Source: Candidatus Rokuibacteriota bacterium
GTDB lineage: Bacteria > Methylomirabilota > Methylomirabilia > Rokubacteriales > CSP1-6
Direction: 5' to 3'
Assembly (NCBI GenBank): GCA_003220225.1
Contig: QHRU01000038.1
Span: 1-64,000, forward strand
Length of the DNA stretch: 64,000 bases
Part shown: piece by piece, positions 1 to 7,862 of the stretch
Position numbering within the stretch: position 1 is the first letter of the stretch
Layout of the letters: each line of letters starts with the position of its first letter
Notes under the pieces: generated by a model
Told to the model about the DNA's origin: nothing
Seen by the model: only the letters and a program-made list of their open reading frames with translations
Database searches by the model: none
Made by a program: the position numbers and the translations under genes

Positions 1-2
1 TC

Positions 3-266
3 ATCCCCGCGCTGCTCGCGGCGCAGCAGCGCAGCGGCAAGGCGATCGCGGCGCCGTCGTACCGCGGTACGCGCGGCACGCCGGTGCTGTTTTCCTCCGA
101 GGTGTTTCCGGAATTGCGCGCGCTGGCCGGCGACTCGGGCGCGCGCGGCGTGCTGGCGGCGCGCCCCGAGCGCGTGGAGACCGTCGAGCTCGACGTCGCG
201 ATGCCCGCCGACGTGGACACGCCGGAGGACTTCGCCCGCCTTCATGGACTGAAGGAAAACTTGTGA
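3..266 (+). CDS. MobA-like nucleotidyltransferase (MoCo cytidylyltransferase type), C-terminal part
   Basis: Only the C-terminal 87 codons lie in the window, so the start is outside. The visible GTRGTPVLFSS segment followed by LxxLxGDxGARGVL is typical of the MobA/MocA family, which transfers CMP or GMP onto molybdopterin. The chain ends with DVDTPEDFARL, another family hallmark. MocA-type enzymes make the molybdopterin cytosine dinucleotide used by CO dehydrogenase and xanthine oxidase-type hydroxylases. The downstream coxD/coxE/xdhC genes fit that role. CMP versus GMP specificity cannot be read from this fragment. Confidence 0.75.
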   Translation: MPALLAAQQRSGKAIAAPSYRGTRGTPVLFSSEVFPELRALAGDSGARGVLAARPERVETVELDVAMPADVDTPEDFARLHGLKENL

Positions 267-274
267 TGCGAGTC

Positions 275-280
275 TAGAAT
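275..280 (+). promoter_or_regulatory. Candidate -10 hexamer, leaderless geometry, upstream of coxD
   Basis: TAGAAT ends 7 nt before the coxD ATG at 288, so a transcript would begin at or next to the start codon. No Shine-Dalgarno sequence lies in between and no clear -35 box is visible. It matches the arrangement upstream of several other genes in this window. Confidence 0.35.
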
Positions 281-287
281 AGACGCC

Positions 288-2648
288 ATGCGCGAAGAGA
301 TCCGGAAGATCCAGGAACTGATGGAGGCAGCGGAGTATGTGACGGATGCGCCGGTCGCGACTTCGGTGTACCTCGCGACCCGCCTGCGCAAGCCGTTGCT
401 CATCGAAGGCCCCGCGGGCGTCGGCAAGACGGAGACGGCCAAGGTCCTGGCGCGAATGCTGGGGACAAATCTGATTCGCCTGCAGTGCTACGAGGGGCTT
501 GACGCTGCAGCCGCGCTCTACGAGTGGAATTATCAGAAACAGATCCTGCACATAAAGCTTCACGAATCGTCGGGTCGGAGGGCCTCAGACGAGGAGCATG
601 AAATCTTCTCGGAAGCATTTCTTCTTCGCCGTCCGCTTCTACAGGCCATCTCTCAGCCGGACCAAGCTCCAGTCCTTCTGGTGGACGAGGTTGACCGCTG
701 TGTGACTGCGCGAACGCTCGTGGCCACGACGCGAGGCGTCCGACGTGCTGACGATATCCGCGCCGGAGACGAGCTCGTGAGCTTCGACCCGAATGCTTTC
801 ACGGTCGCGAGATCTTTCGTCAAGCGCGTCGTTCCGAGGACTGCCGAGTCCGTGCTTCGCGTGTTCGTCGGTGGGCGTGTGATCGAGGTGACACCGGAAC
901 ACAAGTTCATCCGCTACGTCGGCGCCGGGTACGAGATCGTCGAGGCCCAGAGGCTTCGCCCTGGCGACCGGCTGCCCCTCCACAAGCCCTTCTACACCGG
1001 ATCGCTTCAGAATCCGGACGTGGCCGTCGATGACGAGATGGTGAAACTGTCCGACACCGCACGGCAACGATTCGACAAGGCGTACAAGGCGTCAGGCAGG
1101 ACCTACGAAAGTCTGGCTGTCGAGATCGGTGTGTCCCGACAACATCTCCGGAACGTGATTGCGCGGACGCCGTGCAAGGACTCACTGAGATCCGGACCGG
1201 TCTCGCGACTCGGGCGAGCGCTTGGCCTCGATGAGGCCGCCCTGTGGCGATGCGATGAGGTTCGGGGACTACGGATCACGCCCTCGCCGGTGTTTTACGA
1301 GGTTCTCGGCTATATCGTCGCGGACGGGTGCTTCACAAGTGATCGGCTGTGTATCGCCGACAAGGATCGGCAGAACGTCGACCTCTACGCTGCCAAGTTC
1401 GAAAGGGCATTCCGGCGTACCGCGCGGGTTGTGAAAGGACCACACAATAACTTCGAGGTCAGTTGCCACTCCCGTCCACTCGGACGCTTCCTCAAGCGCC
1501 TGCTTGGCCCCGGTATCGTGCGGAGCCGCGACCGACAAGCGCCTGCCTTCGTTTTCGATTTGCCGGCCGAGGAACGCGCGGCTTTTCTTCGCGGATATTT
1601 CGATGGGGAGGGTTGGGTAGGTGACCATCAGGTGGCCGCGGTGTCGGCCTCCCTCTATCTTCTGATTGGCGTGCAGTGGCTTCTCGCCTCGCTCGGAATC
1701 GACAGCCACATTTCGCCAGCGTCGGACACGGGCTTCGGGCTGGGGCGTCCTTACTACACTCTCGCGCTGACAGACACAGCGCGGTTCAGCCTGCTCGTCG
1801 GATTCTGCTCCCCGGCGAAGCGGGCAAAGCTGGGTGGCGGTCGGCGCCCCCAATGGTCGACGACGTCATATTTGCCGGAGACCGCGGTGCATCCGGCTCT
1901 GCGCCGGATTCGTGAGGGCGTCGTCTTGCATCGCACGCGCGGCCATCAAACGATCTATGACATCCTCGCGCGACGCGTGAAGCCAAACGTTGGTTCGATT
2001 CGGCGCCTAGCGGCGCAGCTCGATTCGGAGGAACTTCGTGGCTTGCTCGGCAAGGAAGTCGTCCTTTCCGAAGTGAGCCGTCTTGAAACAGTTCCTGGTG
2101 AACAGCCGGTCTTCGACTTCGTGCTGGCGGACAGCCCATACTTTGTGGCCAACCAGATCGTCACCCATAACTGCGACGAGGAGTTCGAGGCCTTCATGCT
2201 CGAGATCTTCTCGGACTGGCAGGTGACGATCCCGGAGATCGGCACCATCAAGGCCTCGCACCCACCGTACGTCGTGCTCACCTCCAACCGCACGCGCGAG
2301 CTGTCCGACGCGCTCCGGCGACGGTGCCTCTACCTGTGGATCGACTATCCGGACTTCGACAAAGAGGTCCGGATCGTGCAGCTCAAGGTGCCGGCGCTCA
2401 ACGAGAGCCTCGCGCGCGAGGTGACGCGGTTCATGGAGTCCCTGCGCCGGATGCGGCTCGCCAAGGTCCCGGGCGTCGCGGAGACGCTCGACTGGGCGCA
2501 GGCGCTGGCGGCCCTGCACGCCGATCACCTCGACGAGGCGATCGTGAGCGAGACGATCGGCGCCGTGCTCAAGGACGCGGACGACATCAAGCGGTTCCGC
2601 GCCGAGATCGCCAGGTCCGGGCTCGGGCCGCTGCTGGCCACACCCTGA
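288..2648 (+). CDS. coxD: CoxD-type MoxR AAA+ ATPase interrupted by an intein
   Basis: A 786-residue precursor. Removal of the intein (residues 138-628) leaves a normal-size MoxR ATPase of 295 residues. Walker A is GPAGVGKT near residue 41. Walker B, LLVDEVDR, ends at residue 137, exactly where the intein enters. The C-extein resumes with CDEEFEAF and contains the SNRTRELSDALRRRC sensor region and a WIDYPDFDKE segment. In CO dehydrogenase systems CoxD is a membrane-associated chaperone ATPase needed to complete the Cu-S-Mo active site, working with CoxE. The coxE homologue starts 2 nt downstream. Codon use in the intein and in the roughly 240 nt before it is less GC-biased than in the rest of the gene. 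CoxD is preferred over a generic MoxR because of the CoxE and XdhC neighbours. Confidence 0.85.
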   Translation: MREEIRKIQELMEAAEYVTDAPVATSVYLATRLRKPLLIEGPAGVGKTETAKVLARMLGTNLIRLQCYEGLDAAAALYEWNYQKQILHIKLHESSGRRASDEEHEIFSEAFLLRRPLLQAISQPDQAPVLLVDEVDRCVTARTLVATTRGVRRADDIRAGDELVSFDPNAFTVARSFVKRVVPRTAESVLRVFVGGRVIEVTPEHKFIRYVGAGYEIVEAQRLRPGDRLPLHKPFYTGSLQNPDVAVDDEMVKLSDTARQRFDKAYKASGRTYESLAVEIGVSRQHLRNVIARTPCKDSLRSGPVSRLGRALGLDEAALWRCDEVRGLRITPSPVFYEVLGYIVADGCFTSDRLCIADKDRQNVDLYAAKFERAFRRTARVVKGPHNNFEVSCHSRPLGRFLKRLLGPGIVRSRDRQAPAFVFDLPAEERAAFLRGYFDGEGWVGDHQVAAVSASLYLLIGVQWLLASLGIDSHISPASDTGFGLGRPYYTLALTDTARFSLLVGFCSPAKRAKLGGGRRPQWSTTSYLPETAVHPALRRIREGVVLHRTRGHQTIYDILARRVKPNVGSIRRLAAQLDSEELRGLLGKEVVLSEVSRLETVPGEQPVFDFVLADSPYFVANQIVTHNCDEEFEAFMLEIFSDWQVTIPEIGTIKASHPPYVVLTSNRTRELSDALRRRCLYLWIDYPDFDKEVRIVQLKVPALNESLAREVTRFMESLRRMRLAKVPGVAETLDWAQALAALHADHLDEAIVSETIGAVLKDADDIKRFRAEIARSGLGPLLATP
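699..2171 (+). mobile_element. Full-length intein with LAGLIDADG homing endonuclease in CoxD
   Basis: The 491-residue insertion begins with Cys138 (CVTARTLVATTRG), carries the block B motif TPEH (T202, H205), and ends with VTHN followed by Cys629 as the +1 residue. All residues expected for self-splicing are therefore present. The endonuclease core shows both LAGLIDADG-like helices: LGYIVADG (D346) and LRGYFDGEG (E441), each with its metal-binding acid. A helix-turn-helix-like stretch (YESLAVEIGVSRQHLRN) separates the splicing domain from the endonuclease. The insertion is directly after Walker B, at the catalytic core of the ATPase. Base composition is visibly lower in GC than the host exteins, which suggests recent transfer. 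Confidence 0.93.
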
Positions 2649-2649
2649 C

Positions 2650-3783
2650 GTGAGCCGCAGCCTCGGCGCCGCGATGGTGCGCTTCGCGGCTCTGCTGCGA
2701 CGCCAGGGGCTGCCCGTCACGCCCGAGCACGTCATCGACGGCGTGCGCGCGCTCGAGCACCTCGACCTCACCGACCGCGAGGAGATCCGTACCGGCCTCC
2801 GCTCCGTGTTTGCGTCCCGATCCGAAGACTTCGCGACCTTCGACCGCGCGTTCGACGCGTTCTGGCGCGCCGCCACCGAGGCCGATCGCGTGGCCGAGGC
2901 GCTGGCCCCACCCGCGCTCCCCGAGCACGCGCCACCGGGCCTCGAGCCCGCCGGGCGCGAGACGCTGGCGCTCGACGCCTGGCAGGAATCCGGCGACGGC
3001 GACACCGGCGACGAGCCGGTCGGCGTGCCGGCCGCCTCGGAGCTCGAGGCGATCGCGGCGCGCGATTTCTCCACGTTCTCGCCGGACCAGCTCGACGAGA
3101 TCTACCGTCTGACGCTCACGATCGCGCGGCGGCTGGCGCGGCGGATCAGCCGCCGCCGGCGGCCCTCCGCCCGCCGCGGCCGGATCGACCTGCGTCGCAC
3201 GCTACGCGCCAACCTCACGCGCGGCGAGCTGATCGACCTGCGCTTCCGGCGCCGCAAGCGCAAGAAGGTGCGCCTGGTGCTCCTCTGTGACGTCTCGGGC
3301 TCGATGGACCTCTACAGCCGCTTCCTCCTCCAGTTCCTGTTCGCGCTCCAGTCGGCGTTCTCGCGCGTGGAGACGTTCACGTTCTCCGTGCGGCTCACGC
3401 GCGTGACCGACTACCTGCGCGCGCGCTCGTACCGCGAGGTGTTGCGGCGGCTCACCGCGGTGAAGGACTGGTCGGGCGGCACGAGGATCGGCGAGTCGCT
3501 CGCCGAGTTCAATCGCGGTTGGCCGTCGCTGGTGGATCGCCGCACGATCGTGATCATCCTCTCCGACGGCTGGGACACCGGCGATCCCGACGTGCTCGCC
3601 GCCGAGCTGCTGCGCATCAAGCGCCGCGCGGGCCGCGTCATCTGGCTCAATCCGCTGCTCGGCAATCCCTCGTACGAGCCGCTGACCCGGGGCATGGCCG
3701 CTGCCCTGCCGCTGGTCGACCGCTTCGCGGCCGCCCATAATCTCGCCGCCCTCCGGGACCTGGCCGGATCCCTGTCGCTCTAG
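2650..3783 (+). CDS. coxE: CoxE-type VWA-domain protein
   Basis: A 377-residue protein with a GTG start 2 nt after the coxD stop. The N-terminal third (FAALLRRQGLPVTPEHVIDGVRALEHLDL) matches the helical part of CoxE proteins. An arginine-rich segment follows (RRISRRRRPSARRGRIDLRRTLR), then a VWA domain whose metal-dependent adhesion site, DVSGS, starts near residue 214. ILSDGWDTGD is the later VWA acidic loop. CoxE partners the MoxR ATPase CoxD as a substrate adaptor in maturation of Mo-Cu CO dehydrogenase. No signal peptide or membrane segment is seen, so it should be cytoplasmic. The ATPase-VWA pair is a well-known two-gene module. Confidence 0.88.
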   Translation: MSRSLGAAMVRFAALLRRQGLPVTPEHVIDGVRALEHLDLTDREEIRTGLRSVFASRSEDFATFDRAFDAFWRAATEADRVAEALAPPALPEHAPPGLEPAGRETLALDAWQESGDGDTGDEPVGVPAASELEAIAARDFSTFSPDQLDEIYRLTLTIARRLARRISRRRRPSARRGRIDLRRTLRANLTRGELIDLRFRRRKRKKVRLVLLCDVSGSMDLYSRFLLQFLFALQSAFSRVETFTFSVRLTRVTDYLRARSYREVLRRLTAVKDWSGGTRIGESLAEFNRGWPSLVDRRTIVIILSDGWDTGDPDVLAAELLRIKRRAGRVIWLNPLLGNPSYEPLTRGMAAALPLVDRFAAAHNLAALRDLAGSLSL

Positions 3784-3926
3784 GCGCACGGCGCCGGTGC
3801 AGAGACACCGCGATAGGCTGCGGGGGTTCTGCAACGGATTGCACGGCTTCCGGTCGGTCCGGGCGCAGAACACCCGATATTTCGCCCGTCTTGCTGGCTT
3901 CTCGCTTGCAGCTTCCCGGAGGCGAC

Positions 3927-4118
3927 ATGAGAAAGGTCATCGCTCCGGTGATGCTGTTGCTCCTCGCGGTGGTGCATGGTCCGACGCAGGCGCAGGCGCT
4001 CGTGTCGTCGCTGTTCCCCAACGTCTTTCCGCTGGCGACGAGCGAGCCGGCGATGCTGTTCCTCACGGGGCTCGCGCTCCTGAGTCTCGCCTCGGTCGGC
4101 GGCGGCCGAACGCGCTAG
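3927..4118 (+). CDS. 63-residue secreted mini-protein with PEP-CTERM-like tail
   Basis: The ATG at 3927 is preceded by GGAGG at 3918-3922, which fixes the start. The product has an N-terminal signal sequence (MRKVIAPVMLLLLAVVHG, then TQAQA), a short middle, and a C-terminal SEP motif followed by a hydrophobic helix (AMLFLTGLALLSLAS) and GGGRTR. This resembles a PEP-CTERM exosortase sorting signal, with Ser-Glu-Pro in place of the usual Pro-Glu-Pro. Almost nothing lies between the two export signals. It sits between coxE and the xdhC homologue, but no link to CO dehydrogenase can be inferred. The function is unknown. Confidence 0.6.
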   Translation: MRKVIAPVMLLLLAVVHGPTQAQALVSSLFPNVFPLATSEPAMLFLTGLALLSLASVGGGRTR

Positions 4119-4165
4119 CGCCGCTTCCGCGCCCGGCGCCGATTTCGTTTTCCCGCCGCGAAGCG

Positions 4166-4171
4166 TATGAT
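4166..4171 (+). promoter_or_regulatory. Candidate -10 hexamer upstream of the xdhC homologue
   Basis: TATGAT lies 8 nt before the GTG at 4180. This is compatible with a leaderless transcript. No convincing -35 box is present. Confidence 0.3.
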
Positions 4172-4179
4172 TGAGAGCC

Positions 4180-5247
4180 GTGGCGGAACTCTTCGATCAC
4201 ATTGACGAATTGCGGCGGGCCGGCGGGCGCGTCGCCGTCGCCACCCTCGTCAACACCCGCGGCACCACTCCGCGCAAGGAGGGGGCCAAGATGCTGGTGG
4301 GCGAGGGTGGCCGCGTGCTCGGCTCTGTCACCATCGGCGGCTGCGTGGACGCGCAGGTGATCGAGGAGTCCGAGGATGTGCTGAGCACCATGCGCCCGCG
4401 CCTGCTCGAGATGAACCTCGGCGACGAGGACGCGTGGGAGATCGGCCTCACGTGCGGCGGCACCATCGAGGTCTTCGTCGAGCCGATCGCGCTCGACGGC
4501 TCGCCCGACGTGGGCGCGCGGATGTACGAGCGGGTGCGCGAGCACGCGCGCCGCGGCGGCCACGGCGCCATCGTCACGCGCCTGGACGGCCCTGGCGGCA
4601 AGCTGCTCGTGCTCGATGACGGCACCGCCGAGGGCACGCTCGGCGACGCGTTCCTCGACGAGCGCTTCGCGGCCGAGGCGCGCGACGCCATCGCGCGGGG
4701 CGGCTCGCGCGCGCTCTTCCTGGAAGGCGTGCGCGGCTTCGTGGAGGTCATCGCCCCGCCCGCGCTCCTGCTCGTCGTCGGCGCCGGACACGTGGCGATG
4801 CCGCTCACGGCGCTGGCCCGGCTCCTCGGCTACCGCACCGTCGTGGTGGACGGCCGGCCGCGCTTCGCGACGAAGGAGCGGTTTCCCGACGTGGACGAGC
4901 TGAAGGTCGGCATGCCGTCCGAGCTCATCCGCGACTACCCTCTGGTGCCGTCCACGGCGCTGGTCCTCGTGGCCCACGACTACAAGTACGATCTGCCGGT
5001 CCTCAAGCACGCGCTGGCCACGGACGTCGGCTACCTCGGCATGCTCGGCTCCTCCCGGCGCGGGACGACCATCCTGCGGCATCTCGCGGAGGACGGCGTG
5101 ACGCCGGAGGCGCTCGCTCGCGTTCACGTGCCGATCGGCCTCGACCTGGGCGCGCGGTCGGCGCCCGAGATCGCGCTGGCGATCCTCGCCGAGATCCAGG
5201 CCGTGCGCGGCGGCGGTAGCGGTCGCTCGCTGAGCACGCAACCGTGA
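4180..5247 (+). CDS. xdhC: XdhC/CoxF family molybdenum-cofactor insertion factor
   Basis: A 355-residue protein if started at GTG 4180; an in-frame TTG at 4171 is the alternative. The N-terminal XdhC/CoxI domain contains VATLVNTRGTTPRKEGAKMLV and the SVTIGGCVDAQVIEE segment. The C-terminal Rossmann domain begins near residue 197 with LLLVVGAGHVAMPL and continues through YLGMLGSSRR to the conserved IGLDLGARSAPEIALAILAE tail. XdhC proteins bind the cytosine-dinucleotide Mo cofactor, help its sulfuration and insert it into xanthine dehydrogenase or CO dehydrogenase-type enzymes. The stop overlaps the next GTG by 4 nt, implying translational coupling with the molybdopterin-binding protein. Confidence 0.85.
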   Translation: MAELFDHIDELRRAGGRVAVATLVNTRGTTPRKEGAKMLVGEGGRVLGSVTIGGCVDAQVIEESEDVLSTMRPRLLEMNLGDEDAWEIGLTCGGTIEVFVEPIALDGSPDVGARMYERVREHARRGGHGAIVTRLDGPGGKLLVLDDGTAEGTLGDAFLDERFAAEARDAIARGGSRALFLEGVRGFVEVIAPPALLLVVGAGHVAMPLTALARLLGYRTVVVDGRPRFATKERFPDVDELKVGMPSELIRDYPLVPSTALVLVAHDYKYDLPVLKHALATDVGYLGMLGSSRRGTTILRHLAEDGVTPEALARVHVPIGLDLGARSAPEIALAILAEIQAVRGGGSGRSLSTQP

Positions 5248-6278
5248 AAGCGCTTGCACAGCGGCGCGACGGCGCCACGGCCGACCTGCTCGTGGGCCGC
5301 GTGCTCTGCCACGACGTCCGCGACGCGGCCGGCAAGGTCGCCCTCGGCAAGGGGGCCCGGCTGGACGCCGATGCCGCGCGGACCCTCCTGGCGCTGCCCT
5401 GGGACGAAGTGCACCTGCTGGCCCTCGAGCCCGGCGATCTGCACGAGGAGGACGCCGGCCGGCGGCTGGCGGCGGCGGTGACCGGCGACGGGGTCGAGGT
5501 CAAGGCCTACACGGGCGGCCAGTGGACGCTGGCGGCGACCCGGCGAGGTCTCCTCCGCGTGGATCCCGCGCGGCTCGCCGCGGTGAACGTGCACGAGGGG
5601 ATGGCCGTCTTCACGCTGTTCGACCGTCAGCCCGTGGACCGCGGCGAGACCGTGGCCAAGGCGAAGGTCACGCCGCTCGCGATCGGCGCCGACACCGTGA
5701 GCGCGGTGGAGCAGGCCGCGCGCGGCGGGGCGGTGACGGTGGCGGCGTTCCGGCCGGCTGCGCTGGGGACGGTGGCGCGTGAAACTCTCGCGGCGCGACA
5801 GCGCGAGCGCTTCGAGGGCGCACTGCGGACCAAGATCGACTGGTTCGGCGGGCGGCTGCTGCCGGTGCGCTTCGCCGCCGCCTCGGCGCGCGCGGTCGCC
5901 GAGGAGATGAGCGCGCTGCGCGCAGAGGGCGCCGACGTGCTGATCGTGGCGGGCGCCAGCGCGCTCGATCCGCTCGATCCCGTCTTCGGCGGGCTCACCC
6001 TGCTCGGCGCGCGCATGGAGCGGCACGGCGCCCCCGCGCATCCCGGCAGCCTCCTGTTCCTGGCGCGCTGGCAGGACCTGCCCGTGCTCGGCATGCCGAC
6101 GTGCGGGATGTTCTCGCAGGCGACGACGTTCGACCTCGTGCTCCCGCGGCTGCTGGCCGGCGAGGCCCTCGGCAACGCGGAGATCGCCGCCCTCGGCCAC
6201 GGGGGCCTGCTCTCGCGCGAGATGGCGTACCGCTTCCCCGCGTACCGCGTCGGCGCCGCGCGCGGAGAGCTCGAGTGA
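5244..6278 (+). CDS. Molybdopterin-binding (MoeA/MoCF-like) protein
   Basis: A 344-residue protein with a GTG start overlapping the xdhC stop. The C-terminal half resembles the MoCF/molybdopterin-binding fold: ADVLIVAGASALDPLDPVF near residues 229-248, then GMPTCGMFSQATTFDLVLPRLLAGE near residues 282-306. In classical MoeA the equivalent region binds adenylated molybdopterin. The N-terminal half is distinct from full MoeA domain I. Such partial MoeA relatives are often found beside xdhC and MobA-like genes in molybdenum hydroxylase clusters, where they probably handle cofactor synthesis or transfer. The precise reaction is not established. Confidence 0.7.
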   Translation: MKALAQRRDGATADLLVGRVLCHDVRDAAGKVALGKGARLDADAARTLLALPWDEVHLLALEPGDLHEEDAGRRLAAAVTGDGVEVKAYTGGQWTLAATRRGLLRVDPARLAAVNVHEGMAVFTLFDRQPVDRGETVAKAKVTPLAIGADTVSAVEQAARGGAVTVAAFRPAALGTVARETLAARQRERFEGALRTKIDWFGGRLLPVRFAAASARAVAEEMSALRAEGADVLIVAGASALDPLDPVFGGLTLLGARMERHGAPAHPGSLLFLARWQDLPVLGMPTCGMFSQATTFDLVLPRLLAGEALGNAEIAALGHGGLLSREMAYRFPAYRVGAARGELE

Positions 6279-6649
6279 GCAGCGTCACGCGCCCGGCCCT
6301 CTACAGCGAGACGATCCGGGAGCGCTGGCGCCGGCCGCGCTTCCGCGGCGAGCTGGCCGGCGCGACGGCGACCGCCGAGGACGTCAACCCGCTCTGCGGC
6401 GACCGCGTGCGGATGCAGGTCACGCTGCAGGACGGCCGCGTGAGCGCCGCGCGCTTCGTCGGCGACTCCTGCGCGATCTGCACCGCGTCCGCCGACGTCC
6501 TGTCGGAGTTGATCGAGGGCCGCTCGCGCGCCGAGGCGTCGGCGCTGGGCGCCGGCGACGTGCTCGAAATCTTGAGAGCCGACGTGCGCCCCACGCGCAT
6601 GCGCTGCGTGACGCTGCCGATCAGCGTGCTCGCGAAGGCGCTGGCATGA
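6275..6649 (+). CDS. sufU: SufU/IscU-like Fe-S or sulfur scaffold
   Basis: A 124-residue protein. The start is GTG 6275, which overlaps the upstream stop by 4 nt; a longer reading would run into the previous gene. Likely zinc or cluster ligands are C41-x-D43 (NPLCGD), C66 (DSCAIC) and C111 (RMRC). The C66-C111 spacing is short, close to IscU, and lacks the insertion usual in Gram-positive SufU. SufU accepts persulfide sulfur from SufS, and sufS follows with an ATGA overlap. In this context the pair may feed Fe-S assembly or cofactor sulfuration of the molybdenum enzymes; that role is inferred. Confidence 0.82.
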   Translation: MSSVTRPALYSETIRERWRRPRFRGELAGATATAEDVNPLCGDRVRMQVTLQDGRVSAARFVGDSCAICTASADVLSELIEGRSRAEASALGAGDVLEILRADVRPTRMRCVTLPISVLAKALA

Positions 6650-7857
6650 CGCTCGACGCCCAGACGCGGCGCGACTTTCCGATCCTCGAGCGGATCGTCA
6701 ACGGCCGCCCGCTCGTCTACCTCGACTCTGCCGCCTCCAGCCAGAAGCCGCGAACGGTGATCGAGGCGATGGCGCGTTACTACGAGACCTCGCACGCGAA
6801 CGTGCATCGCTCGATCCACACGCTGGGGGAGGAGGCGACCGAGCTCTACGAGATCGCGCGCGACCGCGTCCAGCGCTTCATCGGCGCCGCGGCCCGCGAG
6901 GAGATCGTGTTCACGCGGGGGACCACCGATGCGATCTCGATCGTGGCCGAGGCCGTCGGGCGGACGCTGAAGCCGGGCGACGAGATCCTCGTCACGGACA
7001 TGGAGCATCACTCGAACCTGGTGCCCTGGCAGGTGGCGGCGCGTGACCGCGGCGCGCGGATCCGCTCCGTCCCGCTCGTCGGCGAGGGGACGCTCGATCT
7101 CGCGGCCCTCGACCGGCTCCTGACCGATCGCACCCGGGTCTTCGCGTTCGCGCACGTGTCCAACGTCCTGGGGACCATCAACCCCGTCGCCGAGCTCGCC
7201 GCGCGCGCGCGTCGGGTGGGAGCGCTGAGCCTGGTGGACGGGGCTCAGGCGATCCCTCATCTACTCCTTGATATGTCCGTGCTGGGATGCGATTTTTACG
7301 CGTTCTCCGCCCACAAGATGCTGGGCCCGACCGGACTCGGTGTGCTGTACGGCCGCCGGGCGCTGCTCGAGGCGCTCGAGCCCGCGCGGGGAGGCAGCGA
7401 GATGATCAAGGAAGTCTGGGTGGATCGCGCCACCTGGAACGACCTGCCGTGGCGGTTCGAGCCCGGCACGCCGCCGATCGCCGAGACCGTCGGTCTCACC
7501 GCGGCCGTCGAGTATCTCGAGAAGCTCGGCATGGAGCGGGTGCGCGAGCACGAGCAGGCGCTGGCCGTGCAGACGGTGGATCTCTTGAGCGCGATCCCGG
7601 GCGTGCGGATCTACGGGCCGCGACGCGAGCGCGGCGCCGTCGTGGCCTTCTCCGTCGACGGCTGGCACCCGCACGACGTCGCCGCCGCCCTCGACGCCGA
7701 GGGCATCGCGGTGCGCGCCGGCCATCACTGCGCCCAGCCGCTGATGCGCTGGTGTGGCGTGGTCGGCACGAGCCGCGCCAGCTTCTCCGTCTACAACTCG
7801 TCGGAGGAGGTCGCCCTGCTGGCCCACGCCGTGGCCTCGCTCGGGGCGGCGCTCTGA
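6646..7857 (+). CDS. sufS: SufS-type cysteine desulfurase
   Basis: A 403-residue class V aminotransferase-fold enzyme that releases sulfur from cysteine as an enzyme persulfide. The PLP lysine is K224 in FSAHKMLGPTG, and the persulfide cysteine is C362 in RAGHHCAQPL, both in standard SufS context. EHHSNLVPWQ marks the cofactor pocket. Length and start (RRDFPILERIVNGRPLVYLDSAASSQKP) are typical of SufS. The ATG overlaps the sufU stop, so the two are very likely co-translated. Confidence 0.95.
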   Translation: MTLDAQTRRDFPILERIVNGRPLVYLDSAASSQKPRTVIEAMARYYETSHANVHRSIHTLGEEATELYEIARDRVQRFIGAAAREEIVFTRGTTDAISIVAEAVGRTLKPGDEILVTDMEHHSNLVPWQVAARDRGARIRSVPLVGEGTLDLAALDRLLTDRTRVFAFAHVSNVLGTINPVAELAARARRVGALSLVDGAQAIPHLLLDMSVLGCDFYAFSAHKMLGPTGLGVLYGRRALLEALEPARGGSEMIKEVWVDRATWNDLPWRFEPGTPPIAETVGLTAAVEYLEKLGMERVREHEQALAVQTVDLLSAIPGVRIYGPRRERGAVVAFSVDGWHPHDVAAALDAEGIAVRAGHHCAQPLMRWCGVVGTSRASFSVYNSSEEVALLAHAVASLGAAL

Positions 7858-7862
7858 GTGCC

